From Comamonadaceae bacterium (lineage in GTDB: Bacteria; Pseudomonadota; Gammaproteobacteria; Burkholderiales; Burkholderiaceae_C): a DNA stretch of 64,000 bases. Below, one piece after another: positions 55,608 to 64,000 of the stretch. Where the stretch lies: positions 1-64,000 of the forward strand of contig CANCLK010000007.1 in NCBI GenBank assembly GCA_947378785.1, given 5' to 3'. A model generated the notes under the pieces. The model worked only from the letters and a program-made list of their open reading frames with translations, was not told where the DNA came from and searched no databases. Position 1 is the stretch's first letter. The number at the start of each line of letters is the position of its first letter. A program made the position numbers and the translations under genes.

Positions 55608-55913
55608 ATGCGTGAGATATTGCCCGTTCACCCAGGCGAAATGCTGGAAGAAGAATTCTTGAAACCAATGGGTTTGAGCAAGTACCGTCTTGCTAAAGAG
55701 ATTGGAGTTCCCGCCCCTCGCATTGGTGAAATTGTCGCGGGTAAACGCTCAATTACAGCCGATACCGATCTTCGGTTGTGCCGGTTCTTTGGCCTCAGTG
55801 ATGGGTGGTGGCTGGCCCTGCAAACACGCTATGACTTGGCCATTGCCCGTGAAAAAATAGCGGAGAAGCTGACGCATATTCATCGGTATGCACCACAAAT
55901 GGCGCAGGTCTGA
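55608..55913 (+). CDS. higA: HigA-family antitoxin, XRE-type DNA-binding
   Basis: 101 residues, with an AAGGAG Shine-Dalgarno seven bases before the ATG. Starts MREILPVHPGEMLEEEF, the standard HigA opening, followed by a helix-turn-helix (GLSKYRLAKEIGVPAPRIGEIVAG, about 25-48) and DLRLCRFFGLSDGWWLALQ. It neutralises HigB and likely represses the operon. 13 bp after higB. 55914-56089 behind it contains no gene I can support. Confidence 0.9.
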   Translation: MREILPVHPGEMLEEEFLKPMGLSKYRLAKEIGVPAPRIGEIVAGKRSITADTDLRLCRFFGLSDGWWLALQTRYDLAIAREKIAEKLTHIHRYAPQMAQV

Positions 55914-56089
55914 AGCGGCCATCCTCGACCGTTTCTCGAATGAAAGTCTCAAAGTCGGGGCTCTGGGCTAGCCCCATAGACCTGTTGATTTAGCCGCATC
56001 AGTGCATCAGCAGCAGATGCGATACTCCAACGGTTGGCAATAATTTCTAACTCACAGCCTTCAACAGGTACACAAGATTTCCAAGTCGC

Positions 56090-57217
56090 ATGAACCCTGA
56101 AGTCATTGTCACCAACATCAAAAAGCGTTTTACCGGCGTGTCCGGCACCGTCAATGCGCTGCTGCCAGTGCAGGCGCGGGCGTTAAACCTTGGCTATTTT
56201 GGTTCTGACATGCCGGGCGCAGCCCTTGCCGCCGAGCAATGCGGTGAACGCTTCACGCGGTTGACGTTTTGGCAGGCGCTGAGGCTGTCGTGCTCGCGGT
56301 TGTCAGACGGCCGCAAGCGCATTTGGCATGTGCGCAGGGACCCGGAAATGATGCTCGCCATCTTGCTGCGCGACGTGCTGCGCTTGCCCATTTCCCTGGT
56401 CTTTACCTCAGCGGCCAAGCACAGGCATTCTTGGTTTCCGCGTTGGTTGATTTCTAAGATGGACGGCGTTATTTCGACGACGCCTGAAGCCGGCAGTTAT
56501 GTGCCCAACACCACCCGCATCGTTCACCACGGCATCAGCCTCGAGCGCTTCTCGCCGCCAGAGAACAAGCTCACGGTTTGGGAAAAAACGGGTTTGCCGG
56601 GTCAATACGGCGTGGGTGTTTTTGGGCGCGTGCGGCCCGACAAAGGCAGCGACATTTATGTCGACGCCATGTTGCAACTGCTGCCTGAGTTCCCGGCGTA
56701 CACCGCCGTGATCGCTGGCCTGTGCCAGCCGCAGCATGAAGACTTCAAGCAAGCCTTGGTGCAAAAAATTGCAGCCCAGGGTTTGTCTAGCCGTATTGTA
56801 TTTTTGGGCGAAATAGCACCCGCTGCCGTGGGCGATTGGTACCAAAACGTCTTGATCACCGTGGCCTGCCCGCGCTACGAACCCTTTGGCCTGACGCCGC
56901 TCGAAGGCATGGCCTGCGGCTGCGCCGTGGTGGCCAGCGACACGGGCGCGTTCAAAGCCATCGTCGACGAAGGCGTGACCGGTCACGTGGTGCCAACCGA
57001 CGATGTTCCGGCACTGGTGTTGGCCTTGCGCCGCGTCATGCAAGACCCGGTGCGCGCCGCCGACATGGGCCGCTTGGGACGGCAGCGCGTTGAGCAGCTG
57101 TTTTCAGTGGAGCGCGAGGCTGAAGGCGTGGCCGCTGTGTATGCCGCCGTGTGGGCCAAAGACGCTGCCGGCAACACCAAACATACCCAACAAAGCAATG
57201 AGCAGGCAACCCCATGA
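56090..57217 (+). CDS. Glycosyltransferase family 4 (LPS core type)
   Basis: 375 residues, GT-B fold. The nucleotide-sugar site EPFGLTPLEGMACG with following VVASDTGA is the retaining GT4 signature (EX7E). VGVFGRVRPDKGSDIYVDA starts the C-terminal domain. Resembles LpcC-type mannosyl-/core transferases, but sugar specificity is not deducible. Its stop overlaps the start of the next gene (WaaE-like) by 4 bp, so they are coupled. First gene of the polysaccharide cluster. Confidence 0.82.
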   Translation: MNPEVIVTNIKKRFTGVSGTVNALLPVQARALNLGYFGSDMPGAALAAEQCGERFTRLTFWQALRLSCSRLSDGRKRIWHVRRDPEMMLAILLRDVLRLPISLVFTSAAKHRHSWFPRWLISKMDGVISTTPEAGSYVPNTTRIVHHGISLERFSPPENKLTVWEKTGLPGQYGVGVFGRVRPDKGSDIYVDAMLQLLPEFPAYTAVIAGLCQPQHEDFKQALVQKIAAQGLSSRIVFLGEIAPAAVGDWYQNVLITVACPRYEPFGLTPLEGMACGCAVVASDTGAFKAIVDEGVTGHVVPTDDVPALVLALRRVMQDPVRAADMGRLGRQRVEQLFSVEREAEGVAAVYAAVWAKDAAGNTKHTQQSNEQATP

Positions 57218-58020
57218 CCGAGCAGCTTGACCTGAACAACATTCGACCAAAACTGACCGTCGGCATTCTGACTTTGAATGAAGAAAAGCGCATCGCGTCG
57301 TGCATCAACAGCGCGAAATTTGCAGATCAAATTCTCGTCATCGACAGTGGCAGCAAAGACAAAACGCGCGAGATAGCGGCTGCGCTGGGCGCAGAGGTTC
57401 ACGACTACCCCGACTGGCAGGGCTTTGCCGTACAGCGCAACCGCGTGCTGCAACATGCCAAGGGCGAGTACATCTTCTTCTTGGATGCAGACGAAGAAAT
57501 GCCGCCCGAGATGCAGGCAGAAATTGAAGCCGTGATCGCATCGGGCAAAGACGAGATTTGGGAAGTTCAGTGGAACCAGGTGGCCTTTGGCAGGCCGCTG
57601 ACCTTGATGAAGAGTACCGGCGGCATTCCGCGCATGTTCAAGACCCAGTCCATCCGGGAGTTTTCGGGCGTTGTCCACGAAAAAGCGGAAATGTATGGCG
57701 GTGAGCAAGCGGTCAAGCGGTTCAAGGCCCGGCTGTTCCATTATTCGCGTGAGTCCATTTACGGCAGCCTGAACAAACTGGCGCAATACGTTCAACTCGG
57801 CGCCGCCAAGCGCGCGCAAGCCGGAAAAACTGGCGGTGTGCTGCGCGGGCTGGCATCTGGCTTCGCCATCTTTTTGCGTTTGTATGTTTTCAGGCGCGGA
57901 TTTATGTGCGGCGCTGAAGGGTTTTTGTTTTGTTTCTTCATCGCACTGGAGTGCTTTTTTAGGTATGCGGCGTTGAAGTATGACGTGAATGACATGAAGA
58001 ATTTGGCTGCTCGGAAATAA
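57214..58020 (+). CDS. WaaE/KdtX-like family 2 glycosyltransferase
   Basis: 268 residues. GT-A fold: TVGILTLNEEKRIASCI at the start, IDSGSKDKT, and the DxD motif as FLDADEE (about 90-96). The C-terminal hydrophobic segment and FHYSRESIYGSLNKL match the WaaE-type inner-core glucosyltransferase subgroup, in which a lone GT2 adds glucose to LPS heptose. Role inferred from context and family. Confidence 0.82.
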   Translation: MTEQLDLNNIRPKLTVGILTLNEEKRIASCINSAKFADQILVIDSGSKDKTREIAAALGAEVHDYPDWQGFAVQRNRVLQHAKGEYIFFLDADEEMPPEMQAEIEAVIASGKDEIWEVQWNQVAFGRPLTLMKSTGGIPRMFKTQSIREFSGVVHEKAEMYGGEQAVKRFKARLFHYSRESIYGSLNKLAQYVQLGAAKRAQAGKTGGVLRGLASGFAIFLRLYVFRRGFMCGAEGFLFCFFIALECFFRYAALKYDVNDMKNLAARK

Positions 58021-58040
58021 GCCATCCGGACACCTGTCAT

Positions 58041-59051
58041 ATGCACGTACTCATCGTTAGCCGAAATAGAATTCTTGTTTACGCCTATGGTGGAACGGAG
58101 CGAGTGGTTTGGGATTTAGGTTTCTCATTGAATGCCTTGGGTCACAAAGTCACCTATTTGGTGAAGCCGCGCTCACACTGTGATTTTGCTGATGTTTTGG
58201 CCATCCATAAAAGTATGCCTTTGCTGCAGCAGGTTGAAGCAGCCATGCGGCTGGTAGGCGCAGATATCGTTCACTTTCAATCCAATCCATTTGCTGATGT
58301 TGAGGCGTCAGAACGCTTTCCTTATCCGTATGTGATGACTGAGCACGGAAACAGTGAATTGGGGACGTGGCATCCACGAAACACTGTTTTCATTTCAAAA
58401 AACCATGCAGAGCGCCATGCGTCCGAACAGTTCGTTCACAACGGCTTGAACTGGGATGGGTACGGCAAGGTTAACTTTTCATTGCCGCGCAAAAACTTTC
58501 ATTTTTTAGGCAATGTGGCATGGCCAGTGAAAAATTTTCAGGGTGCGATGGATGTCGCTTGCCAGGCATCAGTTGTATTGAATGTCATGGGCGGTAGACG
58601 TCTGCAGATTCGACGTGGTTTTCGAATGACTTGGGAGCGAAATATTCACTTCCATGGCATGGTCGGCGGAGCCAAGAAGTTCTCTTTGCTGAACACTTCA
58701 AGAGGAATGATCTTCCCTGTTCGGTGGTACGAGCCATTTGGCCTTGCCATCATCGAAAGCCTGTATTTTGGATGTCCAATTTTCGCGACCCCCTACGGCG
58801 CCATTCCTGAGCTTGTCCCCTCTGAATGCGGTGTGCTGACCAATTCCTGTTCAGAAATGGCGCAAGCACTTCAGCAGGCAGATCAATTTGATTCAGAGGC
58901 TTGTCATGTTCAAGCACGTGAGAAGTTCAATGCGGTTCAGATGGCGGAAGGCTATCTCTACAAGTACGAAAGAATTTTGGATTCAGAGTATTTGCACGCG
59001 AGTGCCCCCGTGAGTCAGGTGCATCCGCGTGATTTGTCATGGCTTCCATAG
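58041..59051 (+). CDS. Glycosyltransferase family 4 (paralog A)
   Basis: 336 residues. Begins MHVLIVSRNRILVYAYGGTERV, with the N-terminal GT-B acceptor domain, and has YEPFGLAIIESLYFG as the EX7E donor site, followed by ATPYGAIPELV. It is clearly paralogous to the gene at 60341-61324 (shared YAYGGTERV.WDLG, TEHGN, SKNHA.RH and QFVHNGLNWD). The two flank an O-antigen-ligase-like gene. Codon/base composition by eye is lower in G+C than in the housekeeping genes. Confidence 0.8.
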   Translation: MHVLIVSRNRILVYAYGGTERVVWDLGFSLNALGHKVTYLVKPRSHCDFADVLAIHKSMPLLQQVEAAMRLVGADIVHFQSNPFADVEASERFPYPYVMTEHGNSELGTWHPRNTVFISKNHAERHASEQFVHNGLNWDGYGKVNFSLPRKNFHFLGNVAWPVKNFQGAMDVACQASVVLNVMGGRRLQIRRGFRMTWERNIHFHGMVGGAKKFSLLNTSRGMIFPVRWYEPFGLAIIESLYFGCPIFATPYGAIPELVPSECGVLTNSCSEMAQALQQADQFDSEACHVQAREKFNAVQMAEGYLYKYERILDSEYLHASAPVSQVHPRDLSWLP

Positions 59052-59079
59052 GCTATTAACTTTTAGATGATTGACATTA

Positions 59080-60336
59080 ATGCATGCTGCTGAGTTGAGC
59101 TCGAGAGTTATAAAAAATTGGCAATGGTGTACCGTTCTGCTTCTTTTGGTTTTGGCCCCCATCAATTCAAAATTAGCAGGAGCATGCTGGTTAGCTCTTT
59201 GTCTTTTGGGTGCTTGGTCATTTAAGCGGTGTTCAACTCAAGAGTCGAGTGCAGAGTTTTCTGCGGCTAAATGCTGGGTCTTTGCCTGCTTATCGGCACT
59301 GGTACTTAGAGCTGTCCCCCAGTTTTACTGGGGTGACAACTGGGGCGAACGGCATGCTGAATTTCGACTTTTGTTGGGTGCATTCGGTTTATTAGGGCTT
59401 GCCAGCTGTGCGCGTTTAACGATCAATCAAGTTCGGTGGCTTGGCAATGCACTGATATTGGCAACTTGGTCTGGCTTTGGCTGGATGGTTGTATTTGGCT
59501 CAGCACTGGCACCTACAAATCAGATACCTTGGGGTGCCTCAATGGCTTTACTGGTCTGTGTGGCATTGGCAATGACACTGAGTACTTCATCGCAACGCCT
59601 GCCGATACGCTTGTTTTATGCCTCAGGTGTGATGGCCGGCACTGGTGCCGTTTTGCTTAGTCAAGCTCGCGGTTCTTACGGTATTGTTTTTTGGGTCGGT
59701 GGTGTTTTGCTCTGTAATTACGCCAAAAGTGGGATCAAGTGGCTTGCGCTGATTGCTCGTGCACTGATCGTTGTAACGGTCATTGGTTTATTTTTTCAAC
59801 TATTTCCCCAGCTTATTTCTGTTCCTATTCAACGTATTGAGCAGGCCTCCGTCGAGATCTCAGCCATTAATAGCGCTAAGACTATTGAGGCTGATACATC
59901 AGTAGGCATTCGCCTCTTCCTTTGGGATAAGGCTATGCATGAAATTCCTGTGAATTTATGGTTTGGTCTTGGCTATACGAAGAGTGCAGAAGAAATCCAA
60001 AGATGGGGCGTTGAGGCGAATGCACCCGCTCTTAAAGCTATCGGCCATATACATAATAATTATTTGGATGCTATGTTTGACAGTGGGTTGTTCGGTTTGG
60101 GGAGTTTTCTTTCATTCATCGTCGGACTCTTTTATATGTCCTTACGTTTGATTAAATCTCGACCATACGCTTCGCTTGGTATTGCTGGAATACTTTTCAT
60201 GCATGTAACCAGTAGCCTGACGAATGTTAACTTTGCCCACAACTACTATCCAACGATGCTGTCTGTTGCCGTGAGTGTTTGTTTGCTGTTGTTTATGAAG
60301 ACTTCTGGTTCTGATGATGTGACTTCAAGAAATTAG
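59080..60336 (+). CDS. O-antigen ligase / polymerase-like membrane protein (WaaL/Wzy_C)
   Basis: About 418 residues with roughly ten to twelve membrane helices. LLSQARGSYG and, near residue 320, GHIHNNYLDAMFDSG are the loop and His motif of the Wzy_C ligase family that attaches O-antigen to lipid A-core or polymerises repeats. Which of the two it does cannot be read from sequence; the lone copy beside core transferases favours ligase. ATG 59080 is chosen; TTG 59071 is 9 bases earlier. Distinctly lower G+C by eye than flanking genes. Confidence 0.8.
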   Translation: MHAAELSSRVIKNWQWCTVLLLLVLAPINSKLAGACWLALCLLGAWSFKRCSTQESSAEFSAAKCWVFACLSALVLRAVPQFYWGDNWGERHAEFRLLLGAFGLLGLASCARLTINQVRWLGNALILATWSGFGWMVVFGSALAPTNQIPWGASMALLVCVALAMTLSTSSQRLPIRLFYASGVMAGTGAVLLSQARGSYGIVFWVGGVLLCNYAKSGIKWLALIARALIVVTVIGLFFQLFPQLISVPIQRIEQASVEISAINSAKTIEADTSVGIRLFLWDKAMHEIPVNLWFGLGYTKSAEEIQRWGVEANAPALKAIGHIHNNYLDAMFDSGLFGLGSFLSFIVGLFYMSLRLIKSRPYASLGIAGILFMHVTSSLTNVNFAHNYYPTMLSVAVSVCLLLFMKTSGSDDVTSRN

Positions 60337-60340
60337 CTTC

Positions 60341-61324
60341 ATGCGCATCTTATTGGTCAGCAAAACATCTATCCCGGTCTATGCGTATGGCGGCACTGAG
60401 CGTGTGATTTGGGATTTAGGATACGCGCTCAATCAGTTGGGCCATCAAGTCAGTTACCTTGTGGCGGCTGGCTCGACTTGCCCCTTTGCCAAGGTGCTGC
60501 CCATTGATCCCACCATTGATTTGCGGATGCAAGTTCCTGTTGAAATTGACATCGTTCACTTTCAATTCAAACCCGAATTCAGCTTGGATGAGGATTTCAC
60601 CAAACCATACGTGGTGACTGAGCATGGCAACACGGCTGCCGACAATGTGCTTCCGTTTAATTCTATTTTTGTCTCTAAGAACCATGCAGCGCGTCACGGT
60701 TCAGATCAGTTCGTCCACAACGGCTTGAACTGGGATGCTTACGGTCCGGTGGATTTTGATGCGCGGCGTGACCATCACCACTTCTTGGGCAAAGCGGCTT
60801 GGCGTGTCAAAAATGTAGCTGGTGCCATTGATGTCGCTTTGGATGCCGGCGTCGAGCTGGCTGTGATGGGCGGAACTAGGCTAAACCTCAAGCGTGGCTT
60901 TCGCTTCACTTGGTCGCGCAGAATTCAATTTCACGGCATGGTGGGTGGACAAGAAAAGTTTCGACTTCTCAACACGTCAAATGGTCTGATATTTCCTGTT
61001 CGATGGCATGAGCCGTTCGGTCTGGCCGTGATCGAAAGTCTTTATTTCGGTTGCCCGGTTTTTGCAACGCCTTATGGAGCCTTGCCCGAGCTGGTCGGTC
61101 CCGAGCATGGATGTTTGTCCGCTAGCAAGTCTGAATTGGTTTCTTCAATTCAAGAGCAGTCCTTTGACATGCGCGCCTGCCATCAGCATGCGGTTGAGCA
61201 TTTCAATGCTGAAAAAATGGCCCGTGGCTACCTTGAAAAGTACGAACAGGTTTTGGCGGGTGAACGCTTGTCGAAAAACCACCCCCGTGCGACAGGGCGT
61301 GAAGTTCGACTGCCGTGGAACTAA
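60341..61324 (+). CDS. Glycosyltransferase family 4 (paralog B)
   Basis: 327 residues, close relative of the 58041-59051 product over its full length, including HEPFGLAVIESLYFG and FATPYGALPELV. Starts MRILLVSKTSIPVYAYGGTERV, 4 bp after the ligase stop. Two such enzymes in one cluster suggest addition of similar sugars at successive positions, or one copy diverging in specificity. Confidence 0.8.
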   Translation: MRILLVSKTSIPVYAYGGTERVIWDLGYALNQLGHQVSYLVAAGSTCPFAKVLPIDPTIDLRMQVPVEIDIVHFQFKPEFSLDEDFTKPYVVTEHGNTAADNVLPFNSIFVSKNHAARHGSDQFVHNGLNWDAYGPVDFDARRDHHHFLGKAAWRVKNVAGAIDVALDAGVELAVMGGTRLNLKRGFRFTWSRRIQFHGMVGGQEKFRLLNTSNGLIFPVRWHEPFGLAVIESLYFGCPVFATPYGALPELVGPEHGCLSASKSELVSSIQEQSFDMRACHQHAVEHFNAEKMARGYLEKYEQVLAGERLSKNHPRATGREVRLPWN

Positions 61325-61333
61325 TTTGACTTC

Positions 61334-62215
61334 GTGATGATCGTGATGAAAAAAATTAATGTAGACGACGTGACCATTGTTTCGGTCACCTACAACAGCG
61401 CGCACTGCCTGCCCGCGTTGTCAGAGGCACTCAAGACTATCAAAAACGTCGTCATCGTTGACAACGCCAGTGACGACGACATTGAGGCGCAACTGCAGAT
61501 TACGCTGCCAGACGCGACCTTGATTCGTAGCGTCAAAAACCTCGGCTTCGGCGCTGCAAACAACCGCGCTTTGGCGACGGTCACCACGCCGTATGCCTTG
61601 CTGCTCAACCCAGATTGCTTGCCCACTGCTGCTTTTTTAGCGGGGATGCTCCAAGCTGCGGAAACTTTCCCTGACGCCGCAGTCATCGCGCCGCATTTGA
61701 TTCGCCGTGACGGCTCGCCTGAAGTGAGTTACCGCTGGCCGACCACGCATTGGGTGTCCAAAGGCCCCAAAGCGGAGGGGCCGTGTTGCGTTGGTTTTGT
61801 GTGTGGTGCGGTGATGCTGCTGAACATGGCGGCGATGAAGAAAATCGGGTTTTTTGACGAGACTTTTTTTCTGTATTACGAAGATGAAGACTTGTGCCAG
61901 CGGGTGTTTTTGGCGAACCAGCAGATCGTATTGGTACCGGATGTTGAGATCACGCACCTTTCTAGGGGCTCGGTGAAAGGGCCGAATCCGCTCAAGTCAG
62001 AATTCATTCGCGGCTATCACCATGCGCAGTCCAAGCTGGTGTTTGAAAGCAAGTACTTTGGCGCTGCTGATGCTTCGCGTTTGCGCTGGAAGACGCTGCT
62101 GCTGGCGCTGTTGACGCTGCTGCCTCGCTTGCTGCTGCTGCAGCCGCGCTATCTAGCGCGCTTGTTTGGGCGCATTGTGGGTTTGTGTAGGGCGTACCCG
62201 AAGCACAGCTCTTAA
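61334..62215 (+). CDS. Family 2 glycosyltransferase (rhamnosyltransferase-like)
   Basis: 293 residues, GT-A. VTIVSVTYNSAHCLPALSE is the N-terminal Rossmann strand, VDNASDDD and the DxD-like LLNPDCLP lie in the donor region, and FFDETFFLYYEDEDLC is the catalytic-base motif common in WbbL-type rhamnosyltransferases. The Arg/Leu-rich C-terminus may contact the membrane. Its stop overlaps the lapB stop by 4 bp, tail to tail, closing the cluster. Confidence 0.8.
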   Translation: MMIVMKKINVDDVTIVSVTYNSAHCLPALSEALKTIKNVVIVDNASDDDIEAQLQITLPDATLIRSVKNLGFGAANNRALATVTTPYALLLNPDCLPTAAFLAGMLQAAETFPDAAVIAPHLIRRDGSPEVSYRWPTTHWVSKGPKAEGPCCVGFVCGAVMLLNMAAMKKIGFFDETFFLYYEDEDLCQRVFLANQQIVLVPDVEITHLSRGSVKGPNPLKSEFIRGYHHAQSKLVFESKYFGAADASRLRWKTLLLALLTLLPRLLLLQPRYLARLFGRIVGLCRAYPKHSS

Positions 62216-63357
62216 AGCTCTTCAATCCGCCTAGCGGAATAGCTGTCCCAAGCCTGGCACCCTGGGCAGTGCCAGAAGTGCTGGGTGGCCTCAAAGCCGC
62301 AAGCGGCGCAGCGGTAGCGCATCAGGGGTTTGGTGGCTTGGTCTAGTGCGCGTTGCACGAGGCCGTGGGGTTGCTCATTCTCAAAGCGCTCACCGGCAAT
62401 CCAGCGTGTGGCGGCTACCAGTGAAGGCTGGTTTTCTAAGTGTTTGACGTACCAGTCGCGTGCGGAGTGGGTGTCGCTGTCGAGCTTGATGATGGCTTCA
62501 ACCACATCCACCGAGGGCATGGCCGCGTAGCTGCGTTTGAGTAAGGCCAGAGCCGCGACCTGTTGCTGGCCGTTGATCGATACGTTGGCCAGCAATTCGG
62601 CCGCCAAGGGAAGGGCTTGCGGTGCACTTTGTTCAAGTTGCAGCAAAGTGTTCAAGGCCTCTGCATGCAGGCCGAGTTGGTTTTCTAGCTTGGCTTGTTC
62701 AATCAATGGCCGTGGTGAGGCGGGTGCCAGTGCAGCAGCTCGTTTAAAAAGCGCAAGAGCGTGTTCGGTGGCGCCAGCGGCGGAGCTGACCTTGGCTTGT
62801 TCGCAGAGGTAATGCGCTTGCCGCACGCCAAAGCTGCCATGGCTGCTGCTGTCTAGTTTGGCGGCTATTTCGGTTGCTTGAGTCCAGTCGCTTGATCGCT
62901 CGTAAATCGATAGCAATGCTAGGCGCGCTTCTTCTTGGTAGCTGGTGCCTTCGAGCTTGCGCAGGGCGACTTCCGCACGGTCTAGCAGGCCAGCTTTTAA
63001 GTAGTCGAGAGCGATGGCGTTTTGTGCGCGGTTGCGTTCGGGCTGGGTCAGGTCGCCACGCGACATCAGGTGTTCGTGCACGCGCACAGCGCGGTCGTAT
63101 TCTCCACGCCGTCTGAACAGATTGCCCAGCGCGAAGTGCAGCTCTGAGGTGTCTGGATCGTTCTGCACCGCCTCGATAAAGGCGTCGATGGCTTGGTCTT
63201 GTTGTTCATTCAACAAGAAATTCAGGCCCCTGAAATAAGCCTTGGGTGCTTGGCGATTTTCAATACGGAGCTGTCGAAGGTCGAACCTTGAGGCCAACCA
63301 ACCGAGTGCAAAAGCCGCCGGAAAGCCGAGCAACAGCCAAGTGAAATCAAACTCCAT
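62212..63357 (-). CDS. lapB: Lipopolysaccharide assembly protein B
   Basis: 381 residues: one N-terminal membrane helix (about 5-20), TPR repeats (about 45-330) and a C-terminal rubredoxin-like zinc ribbon CAACGF...CPGC. LapB (YciM) adjusts LpxC turnover by FtsH and so LPS amounts. Its ATG overlaps the lapA stop region by 11 bp, so lapA-lapB are coupled. Located beside an LPS cluster, although its own operon is ihfB-lapA-lapB. Confidence 0.92.
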   Translation of the reverse strand: MEFDFTWLLLGFPAAFALGWLASRFDLRQLRIENRQAPKAYFRGLNFLLNEQQDQAIDAFIEAVQNDPDTSELHFALGNLFRRRGEYDRAVRVHEHLMSRGDLTQPERNRAQNAIALDYLKAGLLDRAEVALRKLEGTSYQEEARLALLSIYERSSDWTQATEIAAKLDSSSHGSFGVRQAHYLCEQAKVSSAAGATEHALALFKRAAALAPASPRPLIEQAKLENQLGLHAEALNTLLQLEQSAPQALPLAAELLANVSINGQQQVAALALLKRSYAAMPSVDVVEAIIKLDSDTHSARDWYVKHLENQPSLVAATRWIAGERFENEQPHGLVQRALDQATKPLMRYRCAACGFEATQHFWHCPGCQAWDSYSARRIEEL

Positions 63358-63634
63358 GGGGCGCGTCTTCTGGGGTGATGGTGGCTGGGGTAGCTTTGTT
63401 GTCAGCGACGGTTTTGGCTGCAGCTGAGCGGCGATTTTTCCACCAGCGCGGCATCATCACCAGCACACCGAGTGCAACGCCGGCTGTGAAGGCTGCCAAC
63501 ACGACCAGCACCAGCGGCGCTTGCCAGAGTGTGCCGAAAAAGAAGTTCACGGAGACCTCTTGCTGGTTGTTCAGCGCGAAGGCAAACAGCGTAAAAAAAA
63601 TGGCTGCTTTGAGCAGCCAGAGGATGTATTTCAC
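63347..63634 (-). CDS. lapA: Lipopolysaccharide assembly protein A (DUF1049)
   Basis: 95 residues from a GTG start with GGGAG upstream. Two membrane helices (about 4-20 and 40-60) and ALNNQQEVSVNFFFG between them are characteristic of LapA/DUF1049. Partner of LapB in LPS assembly control. The longer frame to 63919 is not coding for this protein: the segment before the GTG overlaps ihfB in another frame. Confidence 0.88.
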   Translation of the reverse strand: MKYILWLLKAAIFFTLFAFALNNQQEVSVNFFFGTLWQAPLVLVVLAAFTAGVALGVLVMMPRWWKNRRSAAAKTVADNKATPATITPEDAPHGV

Positions 63635-63704
63635 GGGTACGACTCCCTGTTGGTTTGGCGATTGTAGCGATCGCCCGCAATAGATTGCGCAGGGTGCTGC
63701 AACC

Positions 63705-64000
63705 TCATTTTTTGGGTTCAGGCACGAGCAGGAGTTCCTGCGTGCGGGCATCGACGGATTCGCGCAGGGCTTTGCCGGGCTTGAAGTGCGGGACGCGTTT
63801 TTCAGGAATAGCCACGCTCTCGCCAGACCGGGGGTTGCGTCCCATGCGGGGCGGCCGGTGGTTGACGGAAAAACTGCCGAAGCCGCGAATCTCGATTCGG
63901 TGGCCACGCACCAGTGCATGGCTCACGGCATCAAGAATCGTCTTGACGGCATGTTCAGCGTCTCTGTGGGTGAGTTGGCGGAAGCGGTTGGCCAGTTCTT
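63705..64000 (-). CDS. ihfB: Integration host factor beta subunit (5' end cut by window edge)
   Basis: At least 98 residues, C-terminal end complete. [24 protein letters not shown] (given in part) is the HU/IHF signature, and [17 protein letters not shown] precedes it. The C-terminus extends slightly past the usual end ([10 protein letters not shown]). IHF bends DNA at regulatory sites. The N-terminus lies outside the window. ihfB-lapA-lapB order is standard in proteobacteria. Confidence 0.92.
   Translation of the reverse strand, partial: ELANRFRQLTHRDAEHAVKTILDAVSHALVRGHRIEIRGFGSFSVNHRPPRMGRNPRSGESVAIPEKRVPHFKPGKALRESVDARTQELLLVPEPKK

Noticed and set aside
1-64000. CRISPR arrays, tRNA, rRNA, intact insertion sequences
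   Set aside because: No regularly spaced repeats, tRNA-like cloverleaf sequence, rRNA segments or transposase genes recognised by eye.

Overview
The window looks like chromosomal DNA of a betaproteobacterium of the order Burkholderiales, most likely family Comamonadaceae (Rhodoferax/Polaromonas-like). This rests on high-GC coding sequence, the gene order xseB-ispA-dxs-folE2, an ihfB-lapA-lapB block, a BPSS1780-type membrane protein and a fructosamine-kinase-fold homoserine kinase. The family assignment is inferred from gene content and was not computed. I saw no rRNA, tRNA, CRISPR array, prophage or intact transposase.

Region by region. 1-18.3 kb is mostly housekeeping: guaC (cut by the window edge), a UvrD-type helicase, cysteine synthase, a BPSS1780 membrane protein, thrB, a DUF2782 protein, polA, a Tat-exported dienelactone-hydrolase-like protein, a ZIP metal transporter, a UPF0213 GIY-YIG protein, a two-domain sulfurtransferase, a Rieske oxygenase, then xseB-ispA-dxs-folE2. 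18.4-22.0 kb is a TRAP transporter split between strands. 22.2-24.6 kb is a divergent pair, selD and a selenoneine-synthase (SenA)-like gene. 24.6-28.2 kb is a ModE-like regulator divergent from a TupBCA tungstate/molybdate transporter, with a palindromic operator candidate between them. 28.6-36.9 kb holds a PCu(A)C copper chaperone and a complete form-II CO-dehydrogenase-type molybdenum hydroxylase operon (S-L-M-D-E-G-F).

37.1-50.0 kb is the most unusual part. Five plus-strand genes encode exported proteins of mostly unknown function (a lipoprotein, three large or mid-sized secreted proteins and a glycine-zipper protein). They converge on a six-gene minus-strand operon that encodes a divergent SEDS (RodA/FtsW) protein, a penicillin-binding transpeptidase-like protein, a 97-residue unknown, an FHA-domain protein, a PP2C phosphatase and a membrane-anchored, stripped-down protein kinase. 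Five of these six genes are joined by 4-bp stop/start overlaps. The gene set is strikingly like the actinobacterial rodA-pbpA-pstP-fha-pkn locus but lies in a proteobacterium. It is the best candidate here for an undescribed envelope-signalling system.

50.2-55.9 kb carries a REP-like palindrome also present at 28.4 kb, crcB, a fused 5-oxoprolinase/hydantoinase, a small helix-hairpin-helix protein, an AT-rich gene-free stretch and a HigBA toxin-antitoxin pair. 56.1-62.2 kb is a lipopolysaccharide/polysaccharide cluster: a GT4, a WaaE-like GT2, two paralogous GT4 genes flanking an O-antigen-ligase-like gene, and another GT2. By eye, base composition drops in the middle of this cluster. The window ends with lapB, lapA and ihfB (cut by the edge), all on the minus strand.
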